DNA of 64,000 bases from Stakelama flava (GCF_019351405.1 NZ_JAHWZX010000005.1:62001-126000); one strand, 5' to 3'; counted from the stretch's first letter, positions 51,784-61,605 are shown. A program made the numbers and translations. The notes: generated from the sequence alone by a model not told the origin.

Positions 51784-52701
51784 CTATGATTTGCTGCGGT
51801 GGCGTTCGAAAAAGCGCCACATCGCCGCATTGTCGGCAACCCATTCATGGCCGCGACCGTGGTAAATCCAGCCCGAAACGCTCGCATTGCCGCTGCAATC
51901 GTCATAGCGGATCGTAAGCACCTTGCCGGTAAAGTCGATACGCTGCGGCCCCGCCTTGCACCCGTCAAGCGCCGCCCAGCGGGTCAGTGCGGTATCCATC
52001 GAATATTGCCAATAGCCCGCCCCGCCGCCATCGACCGGATTCACGGTATCGGCATCGCCGGCAAAGGCGAGGACAGGCAGCGGCCGGGCGGGGCGGCAGG
52101 TCGCAGGATCAGGCCGGGCGGGATCGGATTTCAGCGGATTGCCCGCGCGCAGGCCGACCACCGGCGCGATCGCCGCAAACCGGTCCGCCGCAACGCAGCC
52201 GAGCCATGACGTCATCCGCCCCCCGCCCGAAATGCCGGTGACATAGACCCGATCGGGATCGGCACAGCCCTTGGCCACCATCCAGTCGATCGCCGCGCCG
52301 ATATAGGCGACATCGTCGGCGTCGTCCTTGCCGGGAAGTTTGCCGTCGACCGTCGGAACGCCGGGGATATTCCAGGCATAGCCCTTGCCCAGCGGAATCG
52401 CCCCATCGGGCGCGGCCAGGATGAAGTTTTCCGAATCGGAAAGCGCGGCAAGCCCCGAATCGCGCAGCACTCCTTCGCCGCTCGATCCGCTGCCGTGCAG
52501 CACGAAGACCAGCGGCCGGGGCTGCGCCGCGCCGGTCGCGGGCATGTGAACCTCCATCGAACGGCCGGTATCGCCGACCGGCAGCGCCCGCGTCGCGCCC
52601 GCCATCCCAAGGCGGCAGCGATCCGCCGCATGCCCGGTGCGCGGCGCGGCAAGTCCCGCCAGCATCAACAGCATCGTTGCGGCAACCGCGATGTGGCGCA
52701 T
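51784..52701 (-). CDS. Secreted PHB-depolymerase-type esterase (LpqC-like)
   Basis: A 305-residue alpha/beta-hydrolase with a signal peptide (AVAATMLLMLAGLAAP, ending about GHAA). The core is of the esterase_PHB type: PLVFVLHGSGSSGEG (oxyanion region), NFILAAPDG, VYVTGISGGGRMTSWLGC with the nucleophile in GISGG, PVLAFAGDADTVNP (Asp) and GRGHEW (His). Four to six Cys suggest disulphides of a secreted enzyme. Such proteins act on feruloyl/acetyl esters or short polyesters; the exact substrate is unknown. Start ATG at 52701 puts the signal sequence at the N-terminus. Confidence 0.86.
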   Translation of the reverse strand: MRHIAVAATMLLMLAGLAAPRTGHAADRCRLGMAGATRALPVGDTGRSMEVHMPATGAAQPRPLVFVLHGSGSSGEGVLRDSGLAALSDSENFILAAPDGAIPLGKGYAWNIPGVPTVDGKLPGKDDADDVAYIGAAIDWMVAKGCADPDRVYVTGISGGGRMTSWLGCVAADRFAAIAPVVGLRAGNPLKSDPARPDPATCRPARPLPVLAFAGDADTVNPVDGGGAGYWQYSMDTALTRWAALDGCKAGPQRIDFTGKVLTIRYDDCSGNASVSGWIYHGRGHEWVADNAAMWRFFERHRSKS

Positions 52702-52801
52702 GACCTGTGCTCTCCCCAATCCTATGTCCTGCCCTTCCCTAACCGCTCGCGCGCTTATTGTCAGCGCATCTGTTTCGTGCATAGGCAGGGCGTTATCGAA
52801 T

Positions 52802-54427
52802 ATGAGCATGGTTACGGAGCAGGCGGTGGCGATCGACCCCAGGACAAGCCCTCATTCAAGCGACGTGCTGATCATCGGATCGGGTGCGGCGGGGCTGACC
52901 GCGGCATTGAACCTTGCGCGGCGGTTCAAGGTGACAGTCATCGCCAAGGGGCGGATGAACGAAGGATCGACCGCCTGGGCGCAGGGCGGGATCGCGGCGG
53001 TACTGGAACCGGGCGACACGTTCGAAAGCCATGTCGAGGATACGATGATCGCGGGCGCGGGACTGAACAACCGCGCGATCGTGGAAATGGTGGTCGGCGG
53101 CGCGCCTGCCGCGATCGAGCGGCTGATCGAACTGGGCGTGCCGTTCAACAAGGAGCATGGCGCGCTGCACCTTACCCGCGAGGGCGGGCACAGCCATCGC
53201 CGCATCGTGCACGTCGCCGATGCGACCGGATGGGCGGTGCAGGAGGCGCTGCTCAATGCGGCGCTCGCCAATCCCAATATCCGCCTTGTCCCCGACATGG
53301 TCGCGATCGACCTTGCGACGTCGCGGCATGAGGAGCGCTATTCGGGCGCGGGCAATGTCTGGGGCGTCTATGCGGTGAACAAGGAAACCGGGCGGGTCGA
53401 ATTGTTCACCGCCCGCGCGACGGTGCTGGCGTCGGGCGGCGCTGGGCGCGCCTATCTCTTCTCCACCGCGCCAAGGGGGGCGACCGGCGACGGCATCGCC
53501 ATGGCGTGGCGCGCGGGTGCGCGCGTTTCGAACATGGAGATGATGCAGTTCCACCCGACCTGCCTGTACAATCTTGAGGTCAAGAACTTCCTGATTACCG
53601 AGGCGGTTCGCGGCGAGGGCGGGCGCCTGCTGATCCCCGACACGGGATACCGCTTCATGCCCGATTTCGACGATCGCGCCGAACTTGCTCCGCGCGATAT
53701 CGTGGCGCGCGCGATCGATCATGAGATCAAGCGGCTGGGCCTCGATTACGTCCATCTCGACATTTCGCACCGCGATCCCGAATTCGTGAAGGGCCATTTC
53801 CCGACCATCTACGAAAAGCTGCTCACCCTGGGCATCGACATGACCCGCCAGCCCATACCCGTGGTGCCGGCGCAGCATTATACGTGCGGCGGCGTGGTGG
53901 TGGACGAAAACGGGCGCACCGACCTTCCGGGCCTGTATGCCGCCGGAGAAGTCACCCAGTCGGGCCTTCACGGCGCGAACCGGCTGGCATCGAACAGCCT
54001 GCTCGAATGTTTCGTGTTCGGCGAAGCGGCGGCCGAACACATCACCCGGTGCTGGGACGATTTTCCCCCTGTTCCCGCGATCCGGCCCTGGGACGAAAGC
54101 AGGGTGACCGATTCGGACGAGGAAGTCGTCATCAAGCAGAACTGGACCGAAATCCGCCGCTTCATGTGGAATTATGTCGGCATTGTGCGCACGACCAAGC
54201 GACTGGAACGCGCCGCGCACCGCATCAAGATGCTGGGCGACGAGATTTCCGACTATTACGGCCATTTCCGCGTGACGCCCGACCTCGTCGAACTACGCAA
54301 CCTGCATCAGGCGGCCGAACTGATCGTGCGAAGCGCGCTGCACCGCAAGGAAAGCCGCGGGCTGCACTTCAACATGGATTATCCCGAATTGCTGACCGAG
54401 GCGGTGGACACCGTGCTGGTGCCGTAA
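52802..54427 (+). CDS. nadB: L-aspartate oxidase
   Basis: A 541-residue flavoenzyme that oxidises L-aspartate to iminoaspartate, the first step of de novo NAD synthesis; it normally hands its product to NadA. FAD-binding GSGAAG is at 26-31; GSTAWAQGGIAAV, TREGGHSHRRIVHVADATG, MEMMQFHPTCLYN, RGEGGRLL and PAQHYTCGGVVVDENGRTDLPGLYAAGEV are conserved in NadB and distinguish it from fumarate reductase/SdhA (the latter HPTG pattern is replaced). An alternative ATG two codons downstream exists. nadA and nadC are not in this window. Confidence 0.95.
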   Translation: MSMVTEQAVAIDPRTSPHSSDVLIIGSGAAGLTAALNLARRFKVTVIAKGRMNEGSTAWAQGGIAAVLEPGDTFESHVEDTMIAGAGLNNRAIVEMVVGGAPAAIERLIELGVPFNKEHGALHLTREGGHSHRRIVHVADATGWAVQEALLNAALANPNIRLVPDMVAIDLATSRHEERYSGAGNVWGVYAVNKETGRVELFTARATVLASGGAGRAYLFSTAPRGATGDGIAMAWRAGARVSNMEMMQFHPTCLYNLEVKNFLITEAVRGEGGRLLIPDTGYRFMPDFDDRAELAPRDIVARAIDHEIKRLGLDYVHLDISHRDPEFVKGHFPTIYEKLLTLGIDMTRQPIPVVPAQHYTCGGVVVDENGRTDLPGLYAAGEVTQSGLHGANRLASNSLLECFVFGEAAAEHITRCWDDFPPVPAIRPWDESRVTDSDEEVVIKQNWTEIRRFMWNYVGIVRTTKRLERAAHRIKMLGDEISDYYGHFRVTPDLVELRNLHQAAELIVRSALHRKESRGLHFNMDYPELLTEAVDTVLVP

Positions 54428-54490
54428 AAAACCGCATGGCAATCCAGCGCTCGGCTCAGGGTGCTTCGCTGCGCGCGCTATAACAAGAAA

Positions 54491-55741
54491 TCATGCTTCA
54501 GGCGCGCCGCCATCATCGCGGTTATAGGCTTTCAGATCGCCGAGATGCGCTGCTTCGGGCTTCACCTTCAGGCCCAGCCGGTCGATCAGCCAGGGCATGG
54601 TCAGCCCCTGAACGAAGATCGAGAAGGCGACGACGGCGAAGGCGACGGTGATGATCGTGCCGCGTTCGGGGATCGAGGCGGGCAACGCGAGGGCGAGCGC
54701 AAGCGCAAGCGCACCGCGAAGTCCGCCCCAGAACAGGACGTGCTTGTATTTCCACGGCACCGCCAGCCGGGTGCGCGCGAACGCCACCATTACCGGATAC
54801 ACCGCAGCCGCGCGGCCGAGCAGCGACAAGGCGGTCGCCGCGCCCGCCGCCTCGATCACCGCCAATATCGGCATCTGCGTTTCGCGCACCCCGATCAGCA
54901 GGAAGATCACCGAATTGGCGAGGAAGGCGACATATTCCCAGTGATTGAGCACCGCCGGGCGCCCGGTGTCGGAAATAGATCCCAGAAAGCCGTAATTGCC
55001 GACGATCAGTCCGGCGGTCAGCGTCGCAAGCACGCCCGAGCAGTGGAAATGCTCGGCGAGCAGGAACGAACCATAGGCGATGAGCATGGTGATCGTCACT
55101 TCGACCAGCCGGTCGGTAGTGCGCCCGGCAATCGCGACCAACGGCACCGCAACGGCTGCCCCCGCCGCGATTGCACCGGAGATGTTTTCGATCAGGTGCA
55201 GCGCAACTTCGCCCGGCCCCACCGCGCCGCTGGTCGCGAACATCACCAGGATCGCGAAACCGACCGCGGCAACCCCATCGTTCAGCAGGCTTTCCGATTC
55301 GACCAGCAGGTGAAGCCGTCGTTCGACGTGCAGCGCCTTGAACGCGGCGATCACGGCCACCGGATCGGTCGCGGCGATCAACACGCCGAAAAATGCCGCG
55401 CCCAGCCAGCTCCATCCGATCAGCATATGCATGCCGATGGCGACCACCCCGGCTGCAAGCAGCACGCCGAAGGTGACGAGCGCGATCAGCAGCGGCAGTT
55501 CGTGGCGGAACGGTCGCCAGGGTATCTGGATCGCCGCTTCGAACACCAGCGGCGGCAGCAGCACGAAAAAGATGAGGTCCGGGGTGAGCGTCAGCGAAAC
55601 CGTGACGGGGAGCAGCGCGATACCCACCCCCGCCACAACCAGTCCGGCGCTGTAGGGCAATTTGAGCCGGTGGGTGGCGATCGCCACCAGCGAAGCGACG
55701 AACAGCAACGCGCCCAGCGTCGTGAAATCAAACTCTTGCAA
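54491..55741 (-). CDS. CPA1-family Na+/H+ antiporter
   Basis: A 416-residue membrane protein with about 12 helices. The ion-binding core AAFFGVLIAATDPVAVIAAFKAL has the TDPVAV motif, and ESESLLNDGVAAVGFAILV the ND motif of CPA1 (NhaP/NhaO-like) antiporters; FWGGLRGALALALALALPAS is the conserved helix 'GxRG'. A short cytoplasmic tail ends EAAHLGDLKAYNRDDGGAPEA. It should exchange Na+ or K+ for protons across the inner membrane. The start codon appears to be TTG at 55741, preceded by AGAGG. Confidence 0.92.
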   Translation of the reverse strand: MQEFDFTTLGALLFVASLVAIATHRLKLPYSAGLVVAGVGIALLPVTVSLTLTPDLIFFVLLPPLVFEAAIQIPWRPFRHELPLLIALVTFGVLLAAGVVAIGMHMLIGWSWLGAAFFGVLIAATDPVAVIAAFKALHVERRLHLLVESESLLNDGVAAVGFAILVMFATSGAVGPGEVALHLIENISGAIAAGAAVAVPLVAIAGRTTDRLVEVTITMLIAYGSFLLAEHFHCSGVLATLTAGLIVGNYGFLGSISDTGRPAVLNHWEYVAFLANSVIFLLIGVRETQMPILAVIEAAGAATALSLLGRAAAVYPVMVAFARTRLAVPWKYKHVLFWGGLRGALALALALALPASIPERGTIITVAFAVVAFSIFVQGLTMPWLIDRLGLKVKPEAAHLGDLKAYNRDDGGAPEA

Positions 55742-55886
55742 ATCCTTGCCTCTTGTTCACATTTGGCCGCTAGTAATCGCATGTTCGTCGCAGGCGTGCG
55801 AAACTTCGCTTGCGAGCAGGGCCAGTGTGCCCGCATGATCGGTTCGGGCAAGAGGCAATTCAACCGTGGCGAGTTCACAAGACGTT

Positions 55887-56981
55887 ATGACATTTCTTCG
55901 CGCATTGGCGCTGGCGGCGATCGGTCCCGTCATCATGACCGGCTGCGGATCGCACGCCGTTATCCCTGCACGACCGACCGCAAAGATCGCCCCGCCCGCC
56001 CAGACGGTCGCGGTGCCGGTGCCGCCGCCCGCGCCAAAGCATGTCGACCCGCCCGAAGCGCTCGCCGAAACGATTCGCTCGGCAGTGCGCAATTTCGACG
56101 GAAAAGCAGGGGTCGCGGTGACCAGCGTCGATGATGGGTGGGAGGTCGATGCCAATGGCGACACCCGCATGCCGCAACAAAGCGTCAGCAAGACCTGGGT
56201 AGCGATGACGGTACTCGCCCAGCGCGATCAGGGCCGCCTGTCTCTCGATGACCCGCTGACCATCACCACCGCAGACCTGACGCTGTTCCATCAGCCGATC
56301 GCCGCGCTCGTCGCGCAGAATGGCGGCAGCTACACCAGCACGGTCGGGGCGATCCTGAAACGCGCGCTGACGATGAGCGACAATACCTGCAACGACAAGC
56401 TGCTCTGGCTGGTCGGCGGGCCGCCCGCCGTGCGCGAATTCATCAAAAGCCGCGATCTTGGCAATATCCGCTTCGGCCCCGGCGAACGCCTGCTGCAAAG
56501 CGGGACGGCGGGGCTCGACTGGAAACAAAGCTATTCGCTAGGCCGCAATTTCTATCAGGCGCGCGCCGCGCTGCCCACCGATGTGCGGCGCAAGGCATTC
56601 AACGCCTATATCGCCGATCCGCCCGACGGCGCGGCCCCCGCCGCCGTCGCCAAGGCACTGGCCCGTCTGAAAAAGGGCGAACTGCTTTCTGCCGGGTCCA
56701 CCGCCTGGTTGATCAACACGATGCAATCGTCGCACACCGGCAAGAACCGCCTGCGCGGCGCAGTGCCGAGCGATTGGGTCTTCGGGCACAAGACCGGAAC
56801 GGGACAGGATTTCGAAGGGCGGACCGCCGGGTATAACGATATTGGCATCCTGACCGCGCCCGACGGCAAAAGCTATACGGTTGCGGTGATGATCGGCGAT
56901 ACCGCGCGCACCATCCCGCAACGCTGGGAATTGATGCACACGGTGGTCAACGCGATCGTCGCTGCCGACCGGAACGGCTGA
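55887..56981 (+). CDS. Class A beta-lactamase-fold lipoprotein
   Basis: A 364-residue exported serine hydrolase. Signal MTFLRALALAAIGPVIMTGC gives a lipobox with C20; a Pro/Ala/Val-rich linker (residues 28-56) follows. The class A motifs are present: S99-V-S-K102 (nucleophile and general base Lys), S164-D-N166, and K302-T-G304 in GHKTGTG; E200 in GPGERLLQS is a candidate for the omega-loop Glu. It may confer beta-lactam hydrolysis or act as a related peptidase. A GTG at 55866 extends the frame by seven codons; the ATG at 55887 gives the better signal peptide. Confidence 0.85.
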   Translation: MTFLRALALAAIGPVIMTGCGSHAVIPARPTAKIAPPAQTVAVPVPPPAPKHVDPPEALAETIRSAVRNFDGKAGVAVTSVDDGWEVDANGDTRMPQQSVSKTWVAMTVLAQRDQGRLSLDDPLTITTADLTLFHQPIAALVAQNGGSYTSTVGAILKRALTMSDNTCNDKLLWLVGGPPAVREFIKSRDLGNIRFGPGERLLQSGTAGLDWKQSYSLGRNFYQARAALPTDVRRKAFNAYIADPPDGAAPAAVAKALARLKKGELLSAGSTAWLINTMQSSHTGKNRLRGAVPSDWVFGHKTGTGQDFEGRTAGYNDIGILTAPDGKSYTVAVMIGDTARTIPQRWELMHTVVNAIVAADRNG

Positions 56982-57304
56982 CGGCGAAGCACGACGCGTT
57001 GAGTGGATGGCGCAATGCCATCTCCAACTCTTCCGTTCGCATCGATACCAAGGCGCAGTAAGCGCGGCTACTGATCGGATCTTCATCGCGAGAAGCGCAG
57101 CGACGCGGCGATCCAGCAGACTATCGTGTATGGGGTGAAACTGGATTACCACGCCCCTTACGGGGCTCGCAATAACGGCATTGTCATGGGTTCAGATCAA
57201 TCCAGCCTGGTATGAGCTTATCGAAGCGCCACCCTTTTCCTTGCCTGACCGCAGGTCCGCGCAAAGCTATCGCGCGCTCGGGCCGGGACTGCTAAGCGCT
57301 GGCC
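56982..57304. other. Non-coding interval before polA holding a REP-like repeat
   Basis: About 320 bases without a credible gene. The centre contains a REP-like palindrome (57081-57177); the last 100 bases are the likely 5' region of polA. Confidence 0.6.
57081..57177. repeat. REP-like palindromic intergenic repeat
   Basis: A left arm CTTCATCGCGAG..GCGATCCAG (57081-57116) and a right arm CTGGAT..GGGGCTCGCAATAACG (57141-57177) are imperfect inverted copies. The pattern 'GTCATTGCGAGCG ... CAATCCAG / CTGGATTG ... CGCAATGAC' is a widespread sphingomonad intergenic repeat; this copy is degenerate. Confidence 0.6.
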
Positions 57305-60055
57305 ATGGCCAATCATCTCTACCTGGTCGACGGATCGGGCTATATCTTCCGCGCCTATCACCGGCTGCCGCCGCTCACCAACAAGCATGGCGAGCCGGTC
57401 GGCGCGGTGTACGGTTACACCACGATGCTGTGGAAGCTCGCCGACGAACTGCACAAGGCCGACGGCCCGACGCACATGGCAGTCATCCTCGATAAATCGA
57501 GCAAGACCTTCCGCAACGACATGTACGACCAGTACAAGGCGCACCGCCCGCCGCCGCCCGAGGATCTGGTCCCGCAGTTTCCGATGATCCGCGATGCGAC
57601 GCGTGCCTTTTCACTGCCGTGTATCGAAGAGGAGGGCTGGGAGGCCGATGACCTGATCGCCAGCTATGCCAAGGCGGCGCTGGCGCAGGGATGGGAAGTC
57701 ACGATCGTCAGTTCCGACAAGGACCTGATGCAACTGATCGAGCCCGGACTCGACCTGTACGACACGATGAACAATCGCCGGCTGGGGCCTGAGCATGTTC
57801 AGGAGAAGTTCGGCGTAACGCCCGACAAGCTGGGCGAAGTGCTCGCGCTGATGGGCGACAGCGTCGACAATGTGCCAGGCGTTCCGGGGATCGGGCCGAA
57901 ACGCGCGGCCGACCTGATCAACGAACATGGCGATGTCGAAGCGGTGCTTGCCGCCGCGCCGGACATGAAAAAGTCCAAGATGCGCGAAAATCTGATCGAG
58001 CATGCCGACATGGCGCGGCTGTCGCGCAAGCTGGTGACGCTGGCGTGCGACGTACCGCTGCCCGATCCGCTGGAAGACCTTGCCATGCAAGGGATTCCGG
58101 AAGCGCCGCTTCATGCCTTTCTGGACCATCACGGGTTCAAATCGCTGCTCGCCAAGCTGGGCGCGGTGGCCGATACGCCTGCCGAAACGTCGCAAGCGCC
58201 GGTGCCGGCAGAGCAAGACGATCCGCCGTGCGACCACGACGCCTATGAAACGGTGATCGAGCGCCAAGCGCTGGACCGCTGGATCGCGGCGGCGCACGCG
58301 CAGGGGCATGTCGCGGTCGATACCGAAACCACCGGGCTGGACGCGACGCAGGCCGATCTGGTCGGGGTCAGCCTGGCGCTCGCCCCCAACCGCGCCTGCT
58401 ATATCCCGCTGGCGCATGGCGGCAGCGACATGTTCGCGGAAAAACCCGAACAGATGGACCGCGACGCCGCACTGGCGGCGCTGAAGGAATTGCTCGAAGA
58501 CCCGGCGGTGCTCAAGATCGGGCATAATCTCAAATACGACATGACCGTTCTCGGCCGCTACGGGCTGGGTATCGCGCCTTATGACGACACGATCGTCATG
58601 AGCTTCGATCTCGACGCGGGGAGCCATGGCCATGGCATGGACGAACTGGCCGCCACGCATCTGTCGCATAGCTGCATCGCGTACAAGGACGTGGTCGGCA
58701 CGGGCAAAAAGGCGATCGGTTTTCACGAAGTCGACCTGAAGTCGGCGACGCGCTACGCCGCCGAGGATGCCGATGTGACGCTGCGGCTGTGGCGGCGGTT
58801 CAAGCCGCGCCTTGCCTATGAAAGCGCGACGCGGGTGTACGAGATGGTCGACCGGCCGCTGGTGCGGGTGATCGCCGACATGGAAGCGACCGGCGTGAAG
58901 GTTGATGCGGATCGGCTGAAACAGCTTTCGGGCGAGTTCGCGGAAACGATGGTCTCGCTTGAACGAGAGATTCACGCGATCGCGGGCAGTGAATTCACCA
59001 TCGGCAGCCCCAAACAGCTTGGCGACGTCCTGTTCGAACAAATGGGCCTGAAGGGCGGGCGTAAGGGCAAGTCGGGCGTCTATTCGACCGATGTCAACGA
59101 GATGGAGCGGCTTGCGGGCGAGGGGCACGAAATCGCGCGCAAGGTGCTCGACTGGCGCCAGCTTTCGAAGCTCAAATCCACCTATACCGACGCGTTGCAG
59201 GCGCAGATCAATCCGCACACGGGGCGCGTGCATACCAGCTATTCGCTGACCGGCGCACAGACCGGGCGGCTGTCGTCGACCGATCCAAATCTGCAGAACA
59301 TCCCGATCCGTACCGAGGTCGGACGGCAGATTCGTGATGCGTTCGTCGCCGAACCGGGCAATGTCATCCTGGCCGCCGATTACAGCCAGATCGAATTGCG
59401 GCTGGCCGCGCATATCGCCGATGTGCCCGCGCTGCGCGATGCCTTTGCGCGCGGCGACGACATCCACAACATGACTGCGCAGGAACTGTTTGGCGAGGTC
59501 AATCGCGACACGCGCGGACGCGCCAAGACGATCAACTTCGCGATCCTGTACGGAATTTCACGCTGGGGGCTCGCCGGGCGGCTCGACGTATCGGCCGACG
59601 AGGCGCAGGCGATGATCGACCGCTATTTCGAGCGCTTCCCCGGCATCAACCGCTATATCGCCGAAACACTCACCAGCGCGAAGGAACGCGGTTACACGAC
59701 CACGCTGTTCGGCCGCAAAACGCATTTCCCGCGGCTGAAATCGAAAAACCAGAATGAGCGCGCCGGGTCCGAGCGCGCCGCGATCAATGCGCCCATTCAG
59801 GGCACTTGCGCCGACATCATCAAGCGCGCGATGACCCGCATGGGGCCCGCGCTTGCCGAGGCGGGGCTGGGCGATGTCAAAATGCTGATGCAGGTGCATG
59901 ACGAACTGGTGTTCGAATTGCCGGAAGGCAATGTCGAGGCCGCCCGGAGCATCATCGAAGGGGTGATGGCCAATGCGGCGGAACCCGCAGTGACGCTTAC
60001 AGTGCCGTTGGGTGTGGAGATCGGCACCGGAAAGAGCTGGGGCGCGGCGCATTGA
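57305..60055 (+). CDS. polA: DNA polymerase I
   Basis: A 916-residue family A polymerase with all three activities. The 5'-3' exonuclease domain begins MANHLYLVDGSGYIFRAYH and has EGWEADDLIASYA and SSDKDLMQL. The 3'-5' proofreading domain shows VAVDTETTGLD (DxE), GHNLKYDMTV and a C-terminal YAAEDADVTLRL, so it appears active, unlike in some bacteria. The polymerase domain has DPNLQNIPIRTEVGRQIRDAF, ADYSQIELR (motif A), RGRAKTINFAILYGIS (motif B) and MQVHDELVFE (motif C). Overlaps the flippase gene start by four bases. Confidence 0.97.
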   Translation: MANHLYLVDGSGYIFRAYHRLPPLTNKHGEPVGAVYGYTTMLWKLADELHKADGPTHMAVILDKSSKTFRNDMYDQYKAHRPPPPEDLVPQFPMIRDATRAFSLPCIEEEGWEADDLIASYAKAALAQGWEVTIVSSDKDLMQLIEPGLDLYDTMNNRRLGPEHVQEKFGVTPDKLGEVLALMGDSVDNVPGVPGIGPKRAADLINEHGDVEAVLAAAPDMKKSKMRENLIEHADMARLSRKLVTLACDVPLPDPLEDLAMQGIPEAPLHAFLDHHGFKSLLAKLGAVADTPAETSQAPVPAEQDDPPCDHDAYETVIERQALDRWIAAAHAQGHVAVDTETTGLDATQADLVGVSLALAPNRACYIPLAHGGSDMFAEKPEQMDRDAALAALKELLEDPAVLKIGHNLKYDMTVLGRYGLGIAPYDDTIVMSFDLDAGSHGHGMDELAATHLSHSCIAYKDVVGTGKKAIGFHEVDLKSATRYAAEDADVTLRLWRRFKPRLAYESATRVYEMVDRPLVRVIADMEATGVKVDADRLKQLSGEFAETMVSLEREIHAIAGSEFTIGSPKQLGDVLFEQMGLKGGRKGKSGVYSTDVNEMERLAGEGHEIARKVLDWRQLSKLKSTYTDALQAQINPHTGRVHTSYSLTGAQTGRLSSTDPNLQNIPIRTEVGRQIRDAFVAEPGNVILAADYSQIELRLAAHIADVPALRDAFARGDDIHNMTAQELFGEVNRDTRGRAKTINFAILYGISRWGLAGRLDVSADEAQAMIDRYFERFPGINRYIAETLTSAKERGYTTTLFGRKTHFPRLKSKNQNERAGSERAAINAPIQGTCADIIKRAMTRMGPALAEAGLGDVKMLMQVHDELVFELPEGNVEAARSIIEGVMANAAEPAVTLTVPLGVEIGTGKSWGAAH

Positions 60056-61578
60056 CAGAAAGCACCGGGGGGAAGGACGACATCGCGGCGCTGGCGAAGG
60101 GCGGGCGGACGAACACCGCCGGATTCGTCATGCGGCTGGTCGCGCGGCTGCCGTTCCTGTTTATCGCGGGCCGGATCTACGGTCCGGACATGGTGGGCCG
60201 GTTCGCGCTGGCCGTGGTTGTGGTGGAACTGGCCGCGCTGGTCGCCACGCTTGGGCTGAAACGCGGGCTGGCGCAGGCGCTGGCGAAGACCGATCGGCCG
60301 CATGTCCATGTCGTATGGGACGGTATGGTGGTCGCGTTCGTCGCCTCGCTATGTGCGAGCATCCTGCTGATCGCCTTTCCACAGGTGATGTATCCCGACA
60401 GCAATATCGCCGGGCTGGACCGTTTCCTGCCGTGTATCATCTTCGCCATCGCATGGTCGGACGTCAGCCTTGCCGCGCTGGCGTACAAGCTGAACGTAAA
60501 GGCGGCGGTGACGGCGCGCGCGGTGGTCGAACCGTGGACGATCAGCATCTGCGCCTGGCTGTTTTCCTTCTATTCGCTGCGCGACGGGCTGGTGATGAGC
60601 TATGTCGCGTCGATGGCGGCCGCGCTGATCGCATCGCTGATCCCGTTCGTTCGCAGCTATGGCCTGCCGCGCGGATGGTCGCCGCGCATCGCGCCGCTGT
60701 TTTCGATGGCGACGCAGAATATCCCGCTGGCCGGCGCCGATGCGATCGAATGGTCGACGCGCAATGTCGACCGCTTCATCCTGGGGCTGCTTTTCGCGCC
60801 AAAGGTCGTCGGCATCTATTACATGGCGCAGCAGGTCGCATCGATCCCGCAAAAGCTGAAAACCAGCTTCGAGCCGGTGATGGGTCCGGTGATCACCCGC
60901 AGCCTTGCCGAAAACAACCTTGCCGCCGTCGCCAACCAGGTTCGGCAGGTGAGTTTCTGGACCATCGCGGCGCAGCTTGGCATCGCGTTGATGCTGACCA
61001 TTCCGGGCGAAGCGGTGATGGGCATCGTCGGTCCGCAATTCGTCGCGGGCACCGCCGCGCTAGGTTTCCTGCTGACGGCGGAGGTCGTCGCATCGACCGG
61101 AACCGTGTGCGAATCGGCGCTGGTATATATCGCGCGGGTGCGCAACCTCGTCATTTCGATGACCATGATGGCGGTTCAGATCGGACTGAGTTTCGCGCTG
61201 GTCTGGGCGGCGCGGCGCGCGGGCTGGCCGACCATGTGGCAAGCGGCGGGACCCGCCGTCGCGCTGATGCTGTCGATCGGCATCACGTCGCTTATCAAGG
61301 CGCGGTTCCTGCGCCATCTGCTCGGCGAACCGGTATCGGGATTTCGCTGGCCACTCGTCTGGGCCGCCCTCGCCGCCTTTGCGATGGGCAGTGTCTTCAC
61401 CGCACTACCCAAACGCTATGAATGGACCGAACTGGTGATCGGCATTCCCGCGATCTTCGCTGTCTATGGCTTCGTCATCTGGCGCTGGGCATTCGGTCCG
61501 GAGGATCGCACGCTGTTCAAAAAACTGCCCGGTGCAGGGGAATCCACCGCACCGATAGCCGGGGAAGCGGCACGCTAA
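60052..61578 (+). CDS. Oligosaccharide flippase family membrane protein
   Basis: A 508-residue multispanning protein of the MOP/PST (Wzx-like) superfamily with about 12-14 helices. It starts with TTG at 60052 in a TTGA overlap with the polA stop codon, MTESTGGKDDIAALAKGGRT. The N-terminal NTAGFVMRLVARLPFLFIAGRIYG and GMLTIPGEAVM-like (ALMLTIPGEAVMGIVG) segments fit polysaccharide flippases. Substrate is unknown, possibly a lipid-linked glycan. Ends next to purH in tail-to-tail orientation with a hairpin spanning the junction. Confidence 0.85.
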   Translation: MTESTGGKDDIAALAKGGRTNTAGFVMRLVARLPFLFIAGRIYGPDMVGRFALAVVVVELAALVATLGLKRGLAQALAKTDRPHVHVVWDGMVVAFVASLCASILLIAFPQVMYPDSNIAGLDRFLPCIIFAIAWSDVSLAALAYKLNVKAAVTARAVVEPWTISICAWLFSFYSLRDGLVMSYVASMAAALIASLIPFVRSYGLPRGWSPRIAPLFSMATQNIPLAGADAIEWSTRNVDRFILGLLFAPKVVGIYYMAQQVASIPQKLKTSFEPVMGPVITRSLAENNLAAVANQVRQVSFWTIAAQLGIALMLTIPGEAVMGIVGPQFVAGTAALGFLLTAEVVASTGTVCESALVYIARVRNLVISMTMMAVQIGLSFALVWAARRAGWPTMWQAAGPAVALMLSIGITSLIKARFLRHLLGEPVSGFRWPLVWAALAAFAMGSVFTALPKRYEWTELVIGIPAIFAVYGFVIWRWAFGPEDRTLFKKLPGAGESTAPIAGEAAR

Positions 61579-61596
61579 AGCGAAGCAGCGCTTCCC
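61562..61596. terminator. Candidate bidirectional hairpin between flippase gene and purH
   Basis: GGGAAGCG (61562-61569) pairs with CGCTTCCC (61589-61596) around a 19-base loop. It overlaps the end of the flippase gene and lies just past the purH stop codon on the other strand; no clear T-run. Confidence 0.4.
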
Positions 61597-61605
61597 TATT
61601 GGCCT

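Noticed and set aside
54461..56134. A 557-codon plus-strand frame opposite the antiporter gene.
   Set aside because: Gln/Arg/His-rich antisense shadow; the minus-strand frame has clear CPA1 motifs.
57611..59467. A 618-codon minus-strand frame antisense to polA.
   Set aside because: Composition and position show it to be a shadow of polA.
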